From assembly GCF_900142285.1 (NCBI RefSeq), contig NZ_FRAJ01000008.1:62001-126000 (forward strand): 64,000 nt of DNA. The letters are read 5' to 3'. Positions within the stretch are counted from its first letter, which is position 1, and the number at the start of each line of letters is the position of its first letter. Below the pieces are notes generated by a model, which had not been told where the DNA came from, did no database searches, and worked only from the letters and a program-made list of their open reading frames with translations. Source of the DNA: Caminicella sporogenes DSM 14501 (GTDB lineage Bacteria > Bacillota > Clostridia > Peptostreptococcales > Caminicellaceae). A program made the translations under genes and the position numbers. Below are positions 50,312 to 59,900 of this stretch, piece after piece.

Positions 50312-52359
50312 TATTTTTTGAAACAATTTTGAACATTATTGAATAAAATATTCAATTCTAGTGAATTATTTGGATCAGTATATTTCATTACAGCTATAGA
50401 CCTATAAAAACTCAATATATCACAGGGTTTCATTTTTAATTTATTATCTAATATATAATCTCTATATTTATTAATGATTTTTTCTAAAGGCTCATTTAAT
50501 AACATATTATAATTCCAGTCTTTTTTTCTAGCTACAATAATAGAATCCCATTTAATAGCTTCATCACTAGAATGATATCCGCTACTTCCTTCAGATCTTA
50601 TTGGAAAAACATTTGTTATAACAAATCCGGAATCTTTTATAGCATTTCCTAAAGCACTCCATGCTTCTTCTTTATTATGATGATATGAGAAAACCATTAA
50701 CCCATCATCTTTTAGTATTCTAAAGCATTCTTTAAAAACACTTGTCAGTCCTTTTTCAAATTTACTGTGATAATCATCAATTAATTTATTCGCAAACAAA
50801 GCATCATTTATAGATTTGTTAGGGTTTATCTGTATTTCATTCTTTATCCATTGGTAGTAAAAATTAGCTAATTCTGAATAATTTAAATTGTCATAATATG
50901 GAGGGTCAGTTAATATTAAATCTACTGACTTATCTTTTACTTGATCTAAATTTCTAGAGCTACGATTTAATATTAATGTATCGTACTCACTATTATTGTA
51001 AAATTTTTTAGGTTTATATGTTACTTTCGATTTTATACTTTCTCCTGTATATTCTTTTACTAGTTTGCCAGAAATATATTTAGACTCATAAGGTTTTCGA
51101 CAGAATTTTTTAGCTTCAATAACTTTATTAATTGTTTTTATAAATGTCCCTCTCCCGATTTTTGTTCCCCATACATTATTTTCAACTGGTCTAACTGGTA
51201 CTGTATATGCATGAATTCCAAACAAGGGAGTTAGTTTTCTATATCCATAAGCATAGTTGCATAATAAATTATTACTAGCTAATGAATCAGAAAAAGCTAT
51301 TAAAAACCATTCTTTAATATCTTCATCCTCAATATTTAATATCTCTCTATATAGGATTGCAAGACTCAATAGTTGTCTTTTATTAAATAGTTCTTTATAT
51401 TTCGTATAACCATGAGTAATAGGTCTTTTATCAGTACTATTACTCTTAATTATATCAGCTTGTGGAATTATTAGATTATCCTTTATTTTTTTATATTCAG
51501 ATTCGGCTTCCTTATATAGATTAACATCATTTTCACTTATTTCTTTAAAAATTCTTTGTTCCCCTTTTAAATATTCTAAAGCAAACATTCTTAAACTCTT
51601 TTGCCCACTTACTTGTTCTATTAGTCTAAATTTTTCATTGCATGATGGACAAATACAAAACCCTCTATTATAAGTACCTTTATCTACTTCTGTTACTTCA
51701 TGGCAATTATTGCATTTTAAATATCTGTTTGAATATTCTATTTTATGAATTTTCCCACACTTTTTACAAAATACATATTTCTCTTTTTTCTTTTTATTAT
51801 AGTAGAGTTTATAATGTGGATGACTCTGAAAAATATAATTACATTTAGGACAACTTATCTCATATACCCAAAATACATTTATAATTGGATATTTTTTCCC
51901 ATCAACCTCAACAGTATAATAATATTCAATTTTTTTCCCTACTTTATTATATAGATCATTTAAATATTTTTTTATTTTTGTTATATTACATTCTTGCAAT
52001 TCTTTTTTCGTTATAAAGCAAGCTAATGTATCTATATCTACTCCAATAGTTTTAGCACCTATTTTTTTTGATTCTATTAAGCAAGTTCCACCTCCCATAA
52101 ATGGGTCCATTACAGTTATATTTACTTCATTTTTTGAATAAAACTTATTCCAAAATTCATCTTCACTAGCATCATAAGGAAGTAATGTTCCAATTAATAG
52201 AGCTCTTACCACCGATCCTAATCTTCTAGCCCACCATTTGTGAATTGTATATACAGGTTTCTTACTATTCCCTTCCTTAATTGCTAATTCACTTATTTGT
52301 TTTATTGGTAAAATATTTTCTATTAATGTTTTTTTCGTGAAATCAATTTTGTTACACAT
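50311..52359 (-). CDS. DUF1156-type DNA methyltransferase with zinc ribbons
   Basis: A 682-residue amino-group DNA methyltransferase. The N-terminus has HKWWARR, as in DUF1156-type enzymes, then SAM-binding DPFMGGGT (about residues 83-90). The catalytic DPPYYDNLNY lies about residue 486, giving the order SAM motif - recognition region - catalytic motif (alpha-like). Between them are four CxxC pairs (CPKC, CKKC, CNNC, CPSC at about 170-245), predicted zinc ribbons likely to contact DNA. It may methylate adenine or N4-cytosine; the site is unknown. The start ATG 52359 has AAGGA eight bases upstream; TTG 52365 is less likely. A nuclease-helicase gene follows. Confidence 0.88.
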   Translation of the reverse strand: MCNKIDFTKKTLIENILPIKQISELAIKEGNSKKPVYTIHKWWARRLGSVVRALLIGTLLPYDASEDEFWNKFYSKNEVNITVMDPFMGGGTCLIESKKIGAKTIGVDIDTLACFITKKELQECNITKIKKYLNDLYNKVGKKIEYYYTVEVDGKKYPIINVFWVYEISCPKCNYIFQSHPHYKLYYNKKKKEKYVFCKKCGKIHKIEYSNRYLKCNNCHEVTEVDKGTYNRGFCICPSCNEKFRLIEQVSGQKSLRMFALEYLKGEQRIFKEISENDVNLYKEAESEYKKIKDNLIIPQADIIKSNSTDKRPITHGYTKYKELFNKRQLLSLAILYREILNIEDEDIKEWFLIAFSDSLASNNLLCNYAYGYRKLTPLFGIHAYTVPVRPVENNVWGTKIGRGTFIKTINKVIEAKKFCRKPYESKYISGKLVKEYTGESIKSKVTYKPKKFYNNSEYDTLILNRSSRNLDQVKDKSVDLILTDPPYYDNLNYSELANFYYQWIKNEIQINPNKSINDALFANKLIDDYHSKFEKGLTSVFKECFRILKDDGLMVFSYHHNKEEAWSALGNAIKDSGFVITNVFPIRSEGSSGYHSSDEAIKWDSIIVARKKDWNYNMLLNEPLEKIINKYRDYILDNKLKMKPCDILSFYRSIAVMKYTDPNNSLELNILFNNVQNCFKK

Positions 52360-52365
52360 TTTCAA

Positions 52366-52794
52366 ATTCCTTCTTTCGAAACGTTGGAATTAATGTAAAA
52401 ATTTATAATCATACCTTCTAAAAAATATTATTATATATTATAATATTTAAGTTTCCCCATTTTTTTGAGGAGACATAAAAAAGACATTGTTGATAAAAAA
52501 ACAGAAATTATATATTTGCCCACAGATTTAATAAATTTAATAAAAAAAGAGTTAATCCCCCTTATTCTTTGATATAATTAGGTTGCAAGCAAATACTAAA
52601 GAAAAGAGGTTTAACTTATGTCTTATTATAGCAAACTTATATACCAAATTAAAAGGAAAATTAATAATTTTAGTTATGCAAAAATAGAAGTTTAATTGGT
52701 AACATTACCAAAAAATAAAAATGGCATAAGTTCTTACTTTGTGTTAAATAAAAATTATTAAACAAACCAAATAAATAACACGGAGGTAAGAACC
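52366..52794. other. Gap between the methyltransferase gene and the transposase remnant
   Basis: This gap has a plausible plus-strand -10 TATAAT at about 52573, a short frame 52618-52695 (listed separately), a small palindrome TTGGTAACATTACCAA at 52697-52712, and one arm of the transposase-leader inverted repeat. I found no clear promoter for the methyltransferase and no complete gene. Confidence 0.4.
52618..52695 (+). pseudogene. 25-residue reading-frame remnant, possibly from another insertion sequence
   Basis: ATG at 52618 with AAGAGG upstream encodes MSYYSKLIYQIKRKINNFSY and five more residues before a stop. A promoter-like TATAAT and a proper ribosome binding site precede it. The basic, hydrophobic start looks like the N-terminus of a transposase cut short. 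It could instead be a leader peptide; too short to decide. Confidence 0.35.
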
Positions 52795-52801
52795 ATGCCA
52801 T
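52721..52801 (+). promoter_or_regulatory. Inverted repeat that hides the transposase start codon
   Basis: ATGGCATAAGTTCTTAC (52721-52737) pairs with GTAAGAACCATGCCAT (52786-52801). The downstream arm contains the ATG at 52795 and abuts the GGAGG at 52782. Read-through transcripts would fold and block translation, as in several other insertion sequences. Confidence 0.55.
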
Positions 52802-54022
52802 AATATACAACTATAAATATTTTAAACCTAAATAAAGAAATTTACAACTATATTGAAGATGTAAATTATGGAATGTCTAAACCCCAGTTAAATCATTTAT
52901 CTAGTTTAATACAAGGATTAATAGCTGTACATGGCAATAAATCAATTTCTTCAATTGCCAAAAGTATTCTATCTGCATCAGATAGAAGCTCTATATATAA
53001 GTTTTTAAGCAAATCACGCTGGGATGATAAATTGCTTAATTAGAAATCGTATTGCTTATTTAAATTTGTTTTTAGAAACACACATAAAGTCAAAATCTGT
53101 AGGTTTTTTAGTTATTGATGATACTGTAAATCCAAAGCCTACGGCTAAAAAAATAGAAGGATTAGACTTTCATTTTTCTCATGCCGAAGGCAAAAGTGTA
53201 TGGTCTCATTGTATTGTTACCTCTAATTTCGTAGCAGGAGATATTTCTATTCTTATTGACTATAAACCCTATTATAAAAAAGAGTATTGTAAAGATATTA
53301 ACAAACAGTTTAAAAATAAAATGCAATTAGCAAAAGAACTTGTAAATAGCTTTGAAAAACCATTTAATTGTGAAAAAATATATGTTCTCACGGATTCTTG
53401 GTATACTAGTAATCCCATAATAGAAGAGTGTTTAAGCAAAGGCTATCATTTAATAGGAGCTATAAAGTCAAACAGAAAAATAGCACCAAAAGGAATTAAA
53501 CTTCAACTTTCACAATTTGAAAAATATATTAATCCTGATGCCTTAGATGTCGTTACCATCAAAGGTAAAAATTATAAAGTTTATACCTATGAAGGTTCTG
53601 TTGCAAAGATTGAAAATGCAATTGTTCTTATTTGCTATGAAGTTGAAAACGGCAACTTAAAAGCTCCTATTTACCTGATATCTACTGATATTGAACTTGA
53701 TGCAAAGACAATAATTGAGTATTACTTAAATAGATGGTCAATTGAAACTAATTATAAATATCTAAAGAGTAATTTAGGTTTTAATAAATATAGGGTGCGC
53801 AGTATTTTATCTATTGAAAGATATTTTTTAATAGTATTTTTGGCAATAAACTTTCTTGAAATATTTAGATTATATCAAAAAGATTTAATGCTAAAAACGA
53901 TAGGTGAAACAATACGCTATCAAAATAGCCTAACGGCTAAGGAAATAATTATGTTTATATATTACAAAGCACAGCAAAACGTATCTATAAGTGAAATTTA
54001 TAGGACTTTAAAAGTTGCATAA
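52795..54022 (+). pseudogene. IS701-like DDE transposase, disrupted
   Basis: The original frame starts at ATG 52795 (GGAGG upstream), but codon 3 is TAA. It then reads on (YTTINILNLNKEIYNYIED...) to a TAG at 53041. The rest continues in another frame, open from 53024, starting in sense at RNRIAYLNLFLETH, so one frameshift lies near 53035-53045. The catalytic part is whole: DDTVNPKP (first Asp), LTDSWYTSN (second Asp) and RWSIETNYKYLKS (Glu), the IS701/IS4-type DDE pattern. With a nonsense codon and a frameshift, active transposase is unlikely. Confidence 0.85.
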
Positions 54023-54366
54023 CAGATTTTAATAACAATATTTTATCTATAAGGAATTTTTAACTTTTAATATTGGATAAATATAGATATTTACCTGTAT
54101 TTATCTATAATTGGTAATTTGATTTTTGAAATTGCCTATCTAAAATTCATAATTTTAACTTTACTCAAATACATATGTAACACTCCCTAAAAAATCAGTA
54201 TTGTTATAATCACTAATTTATATATAAATAGACTTTAGTTCCATAAGTTCCTATTTTATAAATTCAACAAAATATTTTAAAATCCTTCATTTTTTATAAT
54301 TTATTCTAATATTTACCTGAAAATGAAATTTAAGATATTATCTTAAGTCTTACAACATTAAAATTA

Positions 54367-54422
54367 CTTAAATAACAAATCCCGACATGAAGATATCTTC
54401 ATATCGGGATTTGTTATTTAAG
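54367..54422. repeat. 56-bp near-perfect palindrome
   Basis: Two 28-base halves (starting CTTAAATAACAAATCCCGA on either strand) are complementary at all but one position, with no loop. It lies between the transposase remnant and the glmS stop and may be the glmS terminator or a miniature element. The rest of the 54023-54532 gap shows nothing else I can support. Confidence 0.65.
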
Positions 54423-54532
54423 AATAGTCTATAATTAAATTTGCATAATTTCTTGCATCTTATTTTTATCATGAATGCTTAGTTTTTAACTTATTTTATC
54501 GACAACAAATACCAACTTTAACTTTCTTTCAT

Positions 54533-56362
54533 CTACTCAACTGTAACTGATTTAGCTAAATTTCTTGGTTTGTCTACATCATTTCCTCTTGCAACTGATA
54601 CATAATATGCAAATAGTTGCAGTGGTATTACGCTTAATATTGGTGTTAATTCATCCATTGTATCTGGAATATAAATTACTTTATCTGCTGTTTTTTCTAC
54701 TTCCTCATTTCCTTCCTTAGCCACTGCTACTACATACGCTCCTCTTGCTTTTACTTCTTTGATGTTTGAAAGCATTTTATCATACAGATGATTTTGTGTT
54801 GCAAGAGCTATTACTAATGTACCATCTTCTATTAATGCTATAGTTCCATGTTTAAGTTCTCCTGCTGCTATGGCAAATGAATTAATATATGATATTTCCT
54901 TAAGTTTAAGCGATCCTTCAAATGCAACTTCTACATCTAATCCTCTACCCATAAAAAATACAGATTCATTATTAAATTGTTCATCTGCCAATTGCTGTAT
55001 TATTTGATAATTATCTAGAATTTTTTGTGCTTTATCTGGCATAGTTTTAAGTTCAGCTACTATTTCATCATATCTTTCTCTACTCAATGTTCCCTTAGTT
55101 AATCCCATATGAAGTGCTATCATATACATAGCTGTCAGTTGAGTTGTATATGCTTTAGTAGATGCAACTGCTATTTCTGGACCAGCCCAAGTATAAAATA
55201 CATCATCAGATTCCCTAGCTACTGAACTTCCAACTACATTTACTACTGATAGTATCCTTGCTCCCTTTCTTTTAGCTTCTCTTAAAGCAGCAAGCGTATC
55301 TAAAGTCTCCCCAGACTGACTTATTGCAATAAACAATGTATTTTCATCTATAAACGGGTCTCTATATCTAAATTCTGAAGCTACATCACATATAACAGGT
55401 ATTTTTGCATACTTCTCTATTGCTACCTTTCCAACAAGTCCTGCATGATATGCTGTTCCACAAGCAACTATATAAATCTTATTTATTTTGTCTAAATCTT
55501 CTTTAGTTAATTTAATTCCATCTAATACTATAGTTCCCTCTTTATTTAATCTTCTATTTAAAGTCTTATCTATTCCACCTGGCTGTTCATATATTTCTTT
55601 TATCATAAAATGCTCATAACCTTCTTTTTCTGCTGCTTCTACATCCCAATCTACATGAAATACTTCTCTTTTTTGCTCTTGACCAAACTCATTGAATATC
55701 TTCACTTCATCCTTAGTTAAAAGTACTACTTCGTCATTTTCAATCAAATACATATCTCTAGTGTATTTTAATAATGCCGGTATATCTGAGGCTATAAAGT
55801 TTTCACCATCACCAAGTCCTACTATAAGTGGACTATCTTTTCTAACAGCTACTATTTTATCAGGTTCTTCTTTACATATAACTCCTATTGCATAAGCTCC
55901 TTCCATTTTATCTATAGCTTTATATACTGCATCTAAAAGGTCTCCTTCATAAAAATAGTCTATTAAATGAGCTATTACTTCTGTATCAGTTTCTGACTTA
56001 AAATGCACACCTTTTTCTACTATAAGCCATTCTTTTAACTTTAAATAATTTTCTATTATTCCATTGTGTATTACAGCTATATCTCCTGCACAATTTGTAT
56101 GTGGATGAGCATTTATATCTGATGGTTCTCCATGAGTAGCCCATCTCGTATGACCTATCCCTATAGTTCCGTTTAAATTCTTCTCTTTAACGTGTTCTTC
56201 AAGCACACTTAATCTACCTTTATATTTTTCAACACAAATTTCTCCATCATTAAATACCGCTATACCAGCTGAATCATAACCTCTATATTCAAGTCTTGAT
56301 AATCCATCTATTAAAATAGGCGTTGCTTCTCTTTTACCAATATATCCAACTATACCGCACAT
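54533..56362 (-). CDS. glmS: Glutamine-fructose-6-phosphate aminotransferase (isomerizing) GlmS
   Basis: A 609-residue GlmS, which makes glucosamine-6-phosphate from fructose-6-phosphate and glutamine for cell wall synthesis. The mature N-terminus MCGIVGYIG gives the catalytic Cys1 of the glutaminase domain (1-240), with GHTRWATHGEPSDINAHPH conserved. Two SIS isomerase domains follow (ISQSGETLDTLAALREAK and GRGLDVEVAFEGSLKLKEISY), and it ends DKPRNLAKSVTVE as usual. The longer frame from 56383 was rejected because Cys must follow the initiator Met. The glmS ribozyme lies upstream in the 5' region. Confidence 0.97.
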   Translation of the reverse strand: MCGIVGYIGKREATPILIDGLSRLEYRGYDSAGIAVFNDGEICVEKYKGRLSVLEEHVKEKNLNGTIGIGHTRWATHGEPSDINAHPHTNCAGDIAVIHNGIIENYLKLKEWLIVEKGVHFKSETDTEVIAHLIDYFYEGDLLDAVYKAIDKMEGAYAIGVICKEEPDKIVAVRKDSPLIVGLGDGENFIASDIPALLKYTRDMYLIENDEVVLLTKDEVKIFNEFGQEQKREVFHVDWDVEAAEKEGYEHFMIKEIYEQPGGIDKTLNRRLNKEGTIVLDGIKLTKEDLDKINKIYIVACGTAYHAGLVGKVAIEKYAKIPVICDVASEFRYRDPFIDENTLFIAISQSGETLDTLAALREAKRKGARILSVVNVVGSSVARESDDVFYTWAGPEIAVASTKAYTTQLTAMYMIALHMGLTKGTLSRERYDEIVAELKTMPDKAQKILDNYQIIQQLADEQFNNESVFFMGRGLDVEVAFEGSLKLKEISYINSFAIAAGELKHGTIALIEDGTLVIALATQNHLYDKMLSNIKEVKARGAYVVAVAKEGNEEVEKTADKVIYIPDTMDELTPILSVIPLQLFAYYVSVARGNDVDKPRNLAKSVTVE

Positions 56363-56404
56363 ATAACCTATGTCCCCTTTCAAATGTCAAAATTATAAAA
56401 GATA

Positions 56405-56563
56405 CTACTCTCCCAGCTTTATTTGTTCCTACAATCGCTCATAGGTTTTGTAAAGCTTTTATCGGTGGAGAGTAACACCGCAGGGCACCCGCCGATAATT
56501 CGATAAACCCTGTCCTCGTCAACTTAAACCAATAAATTCCGCTCCGGTTTAAGTCCTGGCGCT
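56405..56563 (-). ncRNA. glmS ribozyme (glucosamine-6-phosphate riboswitch)
   Basis: Read on the minus strand, the ribozyme starts at the GCGCC cleavage site (G1 at 56562, cleaved after A at 56563). It continues with CAGGACTTAAACC, then GACGAGGACAGGGTTTATCG and the conserved GGCGGGTGCCCTGCGGTG and ACTCTCCACCGATAA segments, ending near 56405. It self-cleaves when glucosamine-6-phosphate binds, lowering glmS mRNA. It lies between glmM and glmS, about 40 bases before the glmS start. Confidence 0.95.
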
Positions 56564-56671
56564 TTTATAAATTACAACTAAACCTTTCTATATCCATTTC
56601 TTTATATCTATAAGCATCACTCCTTTCAAAACTTTGAAGTAATCCTCATATATTAAGATTGAAACTTAAGA

Positions 56672-58018
56672 TTACTTAAGTCTTTCTTCTATAATCTCAA
56701 CTAATTCTGTTGCGTATTTTTCTAATATTTCTTCATCATTTCCTTCAAGCATTACTCTTACAAGAGGTTCTGTTCCTGAAGGTCTTATTAATATTCGTCC
56801 TTCTCCATGCATTTTTTCTTCTATCTCTTTGATTTTAGCAGCAATTAATTTATCTTCCATATACTTTTTCTTTTTATCATTACTTACCCTTGCATTTTTT
56901 AATACTTGAGGATAAACCTTCATTATTGATGCCAATTCTGATAAAGGTTTGTTTTTCTTTTTAACTACAGAAAGTAATTGAAAAGCTGACAAAAGTCCAT
57001 CTCCTGTAGTATTATGCTCTAAAAATATTATATGTCCAGATTGTTCTCCACCAAGAACATATCCTGATTTCTTCATTTCTTCTAATACGTATCTGTCTCC
57101 TACTTTCGTTTTTACTATACTACAATCATACTCACTTAAAGCTTTTTCAAGTCCTATATTGCTCATTACTGTAGCTACTATTGTATTACCTCTCAATCTC
57201 CCTTCTTCTTTTAGTTGCGCTCCACATATTGCCATAATCTTATCGCCATCTACAATATTTCCCTTTTCATCAACTGCTATCAGTCTATCGGCATCTCCAT
57301 CAAATGAAAGCCCTATATCTGCTCCAGTTTCTAATACAAAATTTTGAATCACTTCCGGATGAGTTGAACCACATCTATGATTTATATTAAGTCCATCCGG
57401 ATTATGATTTATAACTTCAACTTTTGCACCAAGTTCTGCAAATGCTGCTGGTGCTGCCATATAACACGCTCCATTTGCACAATCTATTGCTACTTTCAAA
57501 TTTGAAAAATCTACATTTATAGTTTTCTTTATAAAATTTACATAATCTTTGAGTGCATCAGATACTACTTCCTTCTTTCCTAATTCATCTCCTTTAGGCA
57601 TGTATTCAATATCTTTATTATTTAAAATATATTCTTCTATTTTTTCTTCAACTTCATCAGGTAATTTAAAACCATCTTTATTGAAAAACTTTATACCATT
57701 ATATTCAACTGGATTGTGAGATGCTGATATAACTACACCTGCATCTGCTTTATATTTTCTTGTCAAATATGCAACCGCAGGAGTTGGTACTATACCTACA
57801 CAAAATGCATCACATCCTGACGACAATATCCCTGATACAAGTGCTGCCTCAAGCATATCTCCAGATATTCTCGTATCTTTTCCAACTACTATTTTTGCTT
57901 TTTTCTTGCCTTCTGTAAGTATGTAAGCTCCTATTCTTCCAAGTTTATATGCCAACTCACATGTTAATTCTATATTAGCTATACCTCTAACACCATCTGT
58001 TCCAAATAATCTGCCCAT
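56672..58018 (-). CDS. glmM: Phosphoglucosamine mutase GlmM
   Basis: A 448-residue GlmM, which converts glucosamine-6-phosphate to glucosamine-1-phosphate. It starts [12 protein letters not shown] and has the phosphoserine loop [14 protein letters not shown], the metal loop [13 protein letters not shown], the sugar-binding GGEQSGHII and the phosphate-binding [16 protein letters not shown]. The ATG at 58018 follows GGAGGG by six bases; a longer frame to 58051 lacks a ribosome binding site. It is followed by glmS, the usual clostridial order. Confidence 0.96.
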   Translation of the reverse strand: MGRLFGTDGVRGIANIELTCELAYKLGRIGAYILTEGKKKAKIVVGKDTRISGDMLEAALVSGILSSGCDAFCVGIVPTPAVAYLTRKYKADAGVVISASHNPVEYNGIKFFNKDGFKLPDEVEEKIEEYILNNKDIEYMPKGDELGKKEVVSDALKDYVNFIKKTINVDFSNLKVAIDCANGACYMAAPAAFAELGAKVEVINHNPDGLNINHRCGSTHPEVIQNFVLETGADIGLSFDGDADRLIAVDEKGNIVDGDKIMAICGAQLKEEGRLRGNTIVATVMSNIGLEKALSEYDCSIVKTKVGDRYVLEEMKKSGYVLGGEQSGHIIFLEHNTTGDGLLSAFQLLSVVKKKNKPLSELASIMKVYPQVLKNARVSNDKKKKYMEDKLIAAKIKEIEEKMHGEGRILIRPSGTEPLVRVMLEGNDEEILEKYATELVEIIEERLK

Positions 58019-58068
58019 ATAAGTCCCTCCATAATTTAGTTCAATCAACAAGAATTATAATCCATTAT

Positions 58069-58097
58069 ATTTTATCATAATGATTTTGTTACAGCAA
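58069..58097 (-). promoter_or_regulatory. Promoter of glmM-glmS
   Basis: Minus-strand TTGCTG (58097-58092) and TAAAAT (58074-58069), spacer 17 bases, about 50 bases before glmM. Confidence 0.5.
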
Positions 58098-58173
58098 TTG
58101 GCATTTTTTTTTATCTTTTTTTAAACATTATTTAAACATTTTAATTTTATACAAAAAACATTTAAAATCTTAT

Positions 58174-58210
58174 ATAAAAAAATATATGGGCTGCTAAATT
58201 TAGCAACCCA
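58174..58210 (-). terminator. Terminator of cstA
   Basis: TGGG-TGCTAAATTTAGCA-CCCA hairpin followed on the minus strand by an A/T run with seven T, about 45 bases after the cstA stop. Confidence 0.7.
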
Positions 58211-58253
58211 CTTAAAATTAATCTTTTTTGTTGTATTTGTCATAAACAAAATG

Positions 58254-59870
58254 CTATGCTTTCATTCCCTTTCTTTCTGAACCTGAAAGCACTTTATATG
58301 ATTGTTTTATTAAAACTAAAGCTAATACGAATAATAAAACTCCAAATAATACTAATATAAAGTTATTAGTCTTTATATTTGCTATAATTAACTGAACTAA
58401 AGCCGTTAGTGTTACTATAAACATAAATATCATTGGTAAAATAATCATCTTATAATTTCTTCCAACATTAGCAAGCCATGCACCAAGTGCAAGTAATGCA
58501 AGTGCTGCCAATAATTGATTTGCTGAACCAAATAAAGGCCATACTTTTTGCCAACCAACTACTGCTAATAATCCACCAAGCCCTACTGTAATAGCAGTAG
58601 ATAAATATCTATTTGTAACAAGTATGCTCTGTTTTTCCTTAGTTTTATCTTCAAAGAATTCTTGGAATATAAATCTTGCAAGTCTTGTAGCAGTATCAAG
58701 ACTTGTAAGTGCAAATGCTGATATAGCCAAAGCTGTAAATGGTTTACCAACTTCTAAAGGAATTCCTATCCTAGTCATAAATGTACCTACTCCATCTGAA
58801 AATACGTTAATTGGCCCACCATTTGATAAAAGTTCTTTTAACTTATCTCCACCAATATATGCCGCTGTAATTAAAGCTATAACTGCTAAAACACACTCTA
58901 CTAACATACCACCATACCCAATTAATTTCGCATCACTTTCTTTATCTATCTGTTTAGAAGATGTACCTGAACCAACTAATGAGTGAAATCCTGAAATAGC
59001 ACCACATGCAACAGTAACAAAAAGCATAGGAAACATATATTTTCCACCAACATTAAATCCTGAAAAAGCAGCTAGTTGTATTTCAGGTCTATACATTAAT
59101 AATCCTAGTACTGCTCCTGCTATCATTGCATATAAAAGATATGAATTCAAATAATCTCTAGGCTGTAATAAAATCCATACAGGAGTAACTGAAGCAACAA
59201 ATATATATCCTAAAAGTAATATAATCCAAGTATTTTTTGAAAGAACTAAAGGAAATTTCATTCCTGCCCATATACATGCAAATAACAATGCCACACCTAT
59301 AATACTACCTATTGCAAGAGGTACTCCTCTTCTATATACTGCAAAACCAAAGAATACTGCCAATAAAATAAATAATGTTGATGCAGTTGCAGCTTGTGGA
59401 ACACTAACGAATGTATTTGCAACAATATTTACGAATGCTGCAACTACTAAAAGTAAAGTAAGCCAAGCAAATATAGCAAATAATCTTTTTCCTGTCTTTC
59501 CTATATTCACTTCAATTATTTGACCAATTGATTTACCATCATGTCTAATTGAGGCAAAAAGTGAACCGTAATCTTGAACTCCACCAAAGAAAATACCCCC
59601 AATAATAATCCACAACATAACTGGTATCCATCCAAATATTGCAGCTACTATTGGTCCTACTATAGGTCCTGCTCCTGCTATTGAAGCAAAATGGTGTCCT
59701 AAAAGTACAGGAGCACTTGCAGGTACATAGTCAACTCCATCATTCATAGTATGAGCTGGAGTTTCTCTGCTTGGATCTACTCCCCACTGCTTACTCAACC
59801 ATGCACCATAGGTTACATAAGCAATAGCAAAAATTATAATTGCACTAGAAATTAAAAATAATGAGTTCAT
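58254..59870 (-). CDS. CstA family carbon starvation/peptide transporter
   Basis: A 538-residue polytopic membrane protein with about 16 helices and the CstA motifs VPASAPVLLGHHFASIAGAGPIVGP, GVQDYGSLFASIRHDGKSIG and GFHSLVGSGTSSKQ. CstA and its relatives (BtsT, YjiY) import peptides or pyruvate under carbon limitation. This shorter clostridial form lacks the long C-terminal extension of the E. coli protein. It follows a small hypothetical gene by 30 bases, with GGAGG before the ATG. Confidence 0.93.
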   Translation of the reverse strand: MNSLFLISSAIIIFAIAYVTYGAWLSKQWGVDPSRETPAHTMNDGVDYVPASAPVLLGHHFASIAGAGPIVGPIVAAIFGWIPVMLWIIIGGIFFGGVQDYGSLFASIRHDGKSIGQIIEVNIGKTGKRLFAIFAWLTLLLVVAAFVNIVANTFVSVPQAATASTLFILLAVFFGFAVYRRGVPLAIGSIIGVALLFACIWAGMKFPLVLSKNTWIILLLGYIFVASVTPVWILLQPRDYLNSYLLYAMIAGAVLGLLMYRPEIQLAAFSGFNVGGKYMFPMLFVTVACGAISGFHSLVGSGTSSKQIDKESDAKLIGYGGMLVECVLAVIALITAAYIGGDKLKELLSNGGPINVFSDGVGTFMTRIGIPLEVGKPFTALAISAFALTSLDTATRLARFIFQEFFEDKTKEKQSILVTNRYLSTAITVGLGGLLAVVGWQKVWPLFGSANQLLAALALLALGAWLANVGRNYKMIILPMIFMFIVTLTALVQLIIANIKTNNFILVLFGVLLFVLALVLIKQSYKVLSGSERKGMKA

Positions 59871-59900
59871 ATGAAAACCTCCTTTATATTATTTATTTTT

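Larger units (their letters stand above)
52719..54022 (+). mobile_element. Decayed IS701-like insertion sequence
   Basis: The element consists of the transposase remnant below and its leader inverted repeat. I could not identify terminal inverted repeats or a target duplication, so the ends are approximate. It lies directly behind the methyltransferase/nuclease-helicase pair, consistent with an acquired island. Confidence 0.55.

Noticed and set aside
45711-52359. Labelling the island as DISARM, BREX or a standard type I/III restriction system
   Set aside because: No DUF1998, PLD, PglZ, BrxC, HsdS or Res/Mod-type companion is present; only the MTase and the nuclease-helicase are seen.
53024-54022. 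Open frame 53024-54022 as an intact transposase gene
   Set aside because: The N-terminal third lies in another frame upstream (52804-53040), so this is only the 3' part of a broken gene.
54023-54360. Search for the right terminal inverted repeat of the IS element
   Set aside because: AATTGGTAA occurs on both sides, but in direct and not inverted orientation, and no convincing terminal repeats or target duplication were found.
56363-56383. Longer glmS start at 56383
   Set aside because: GlmS needs Cys right after the initiator Met; the ATG at 56362 gives MCGIVGYIG.
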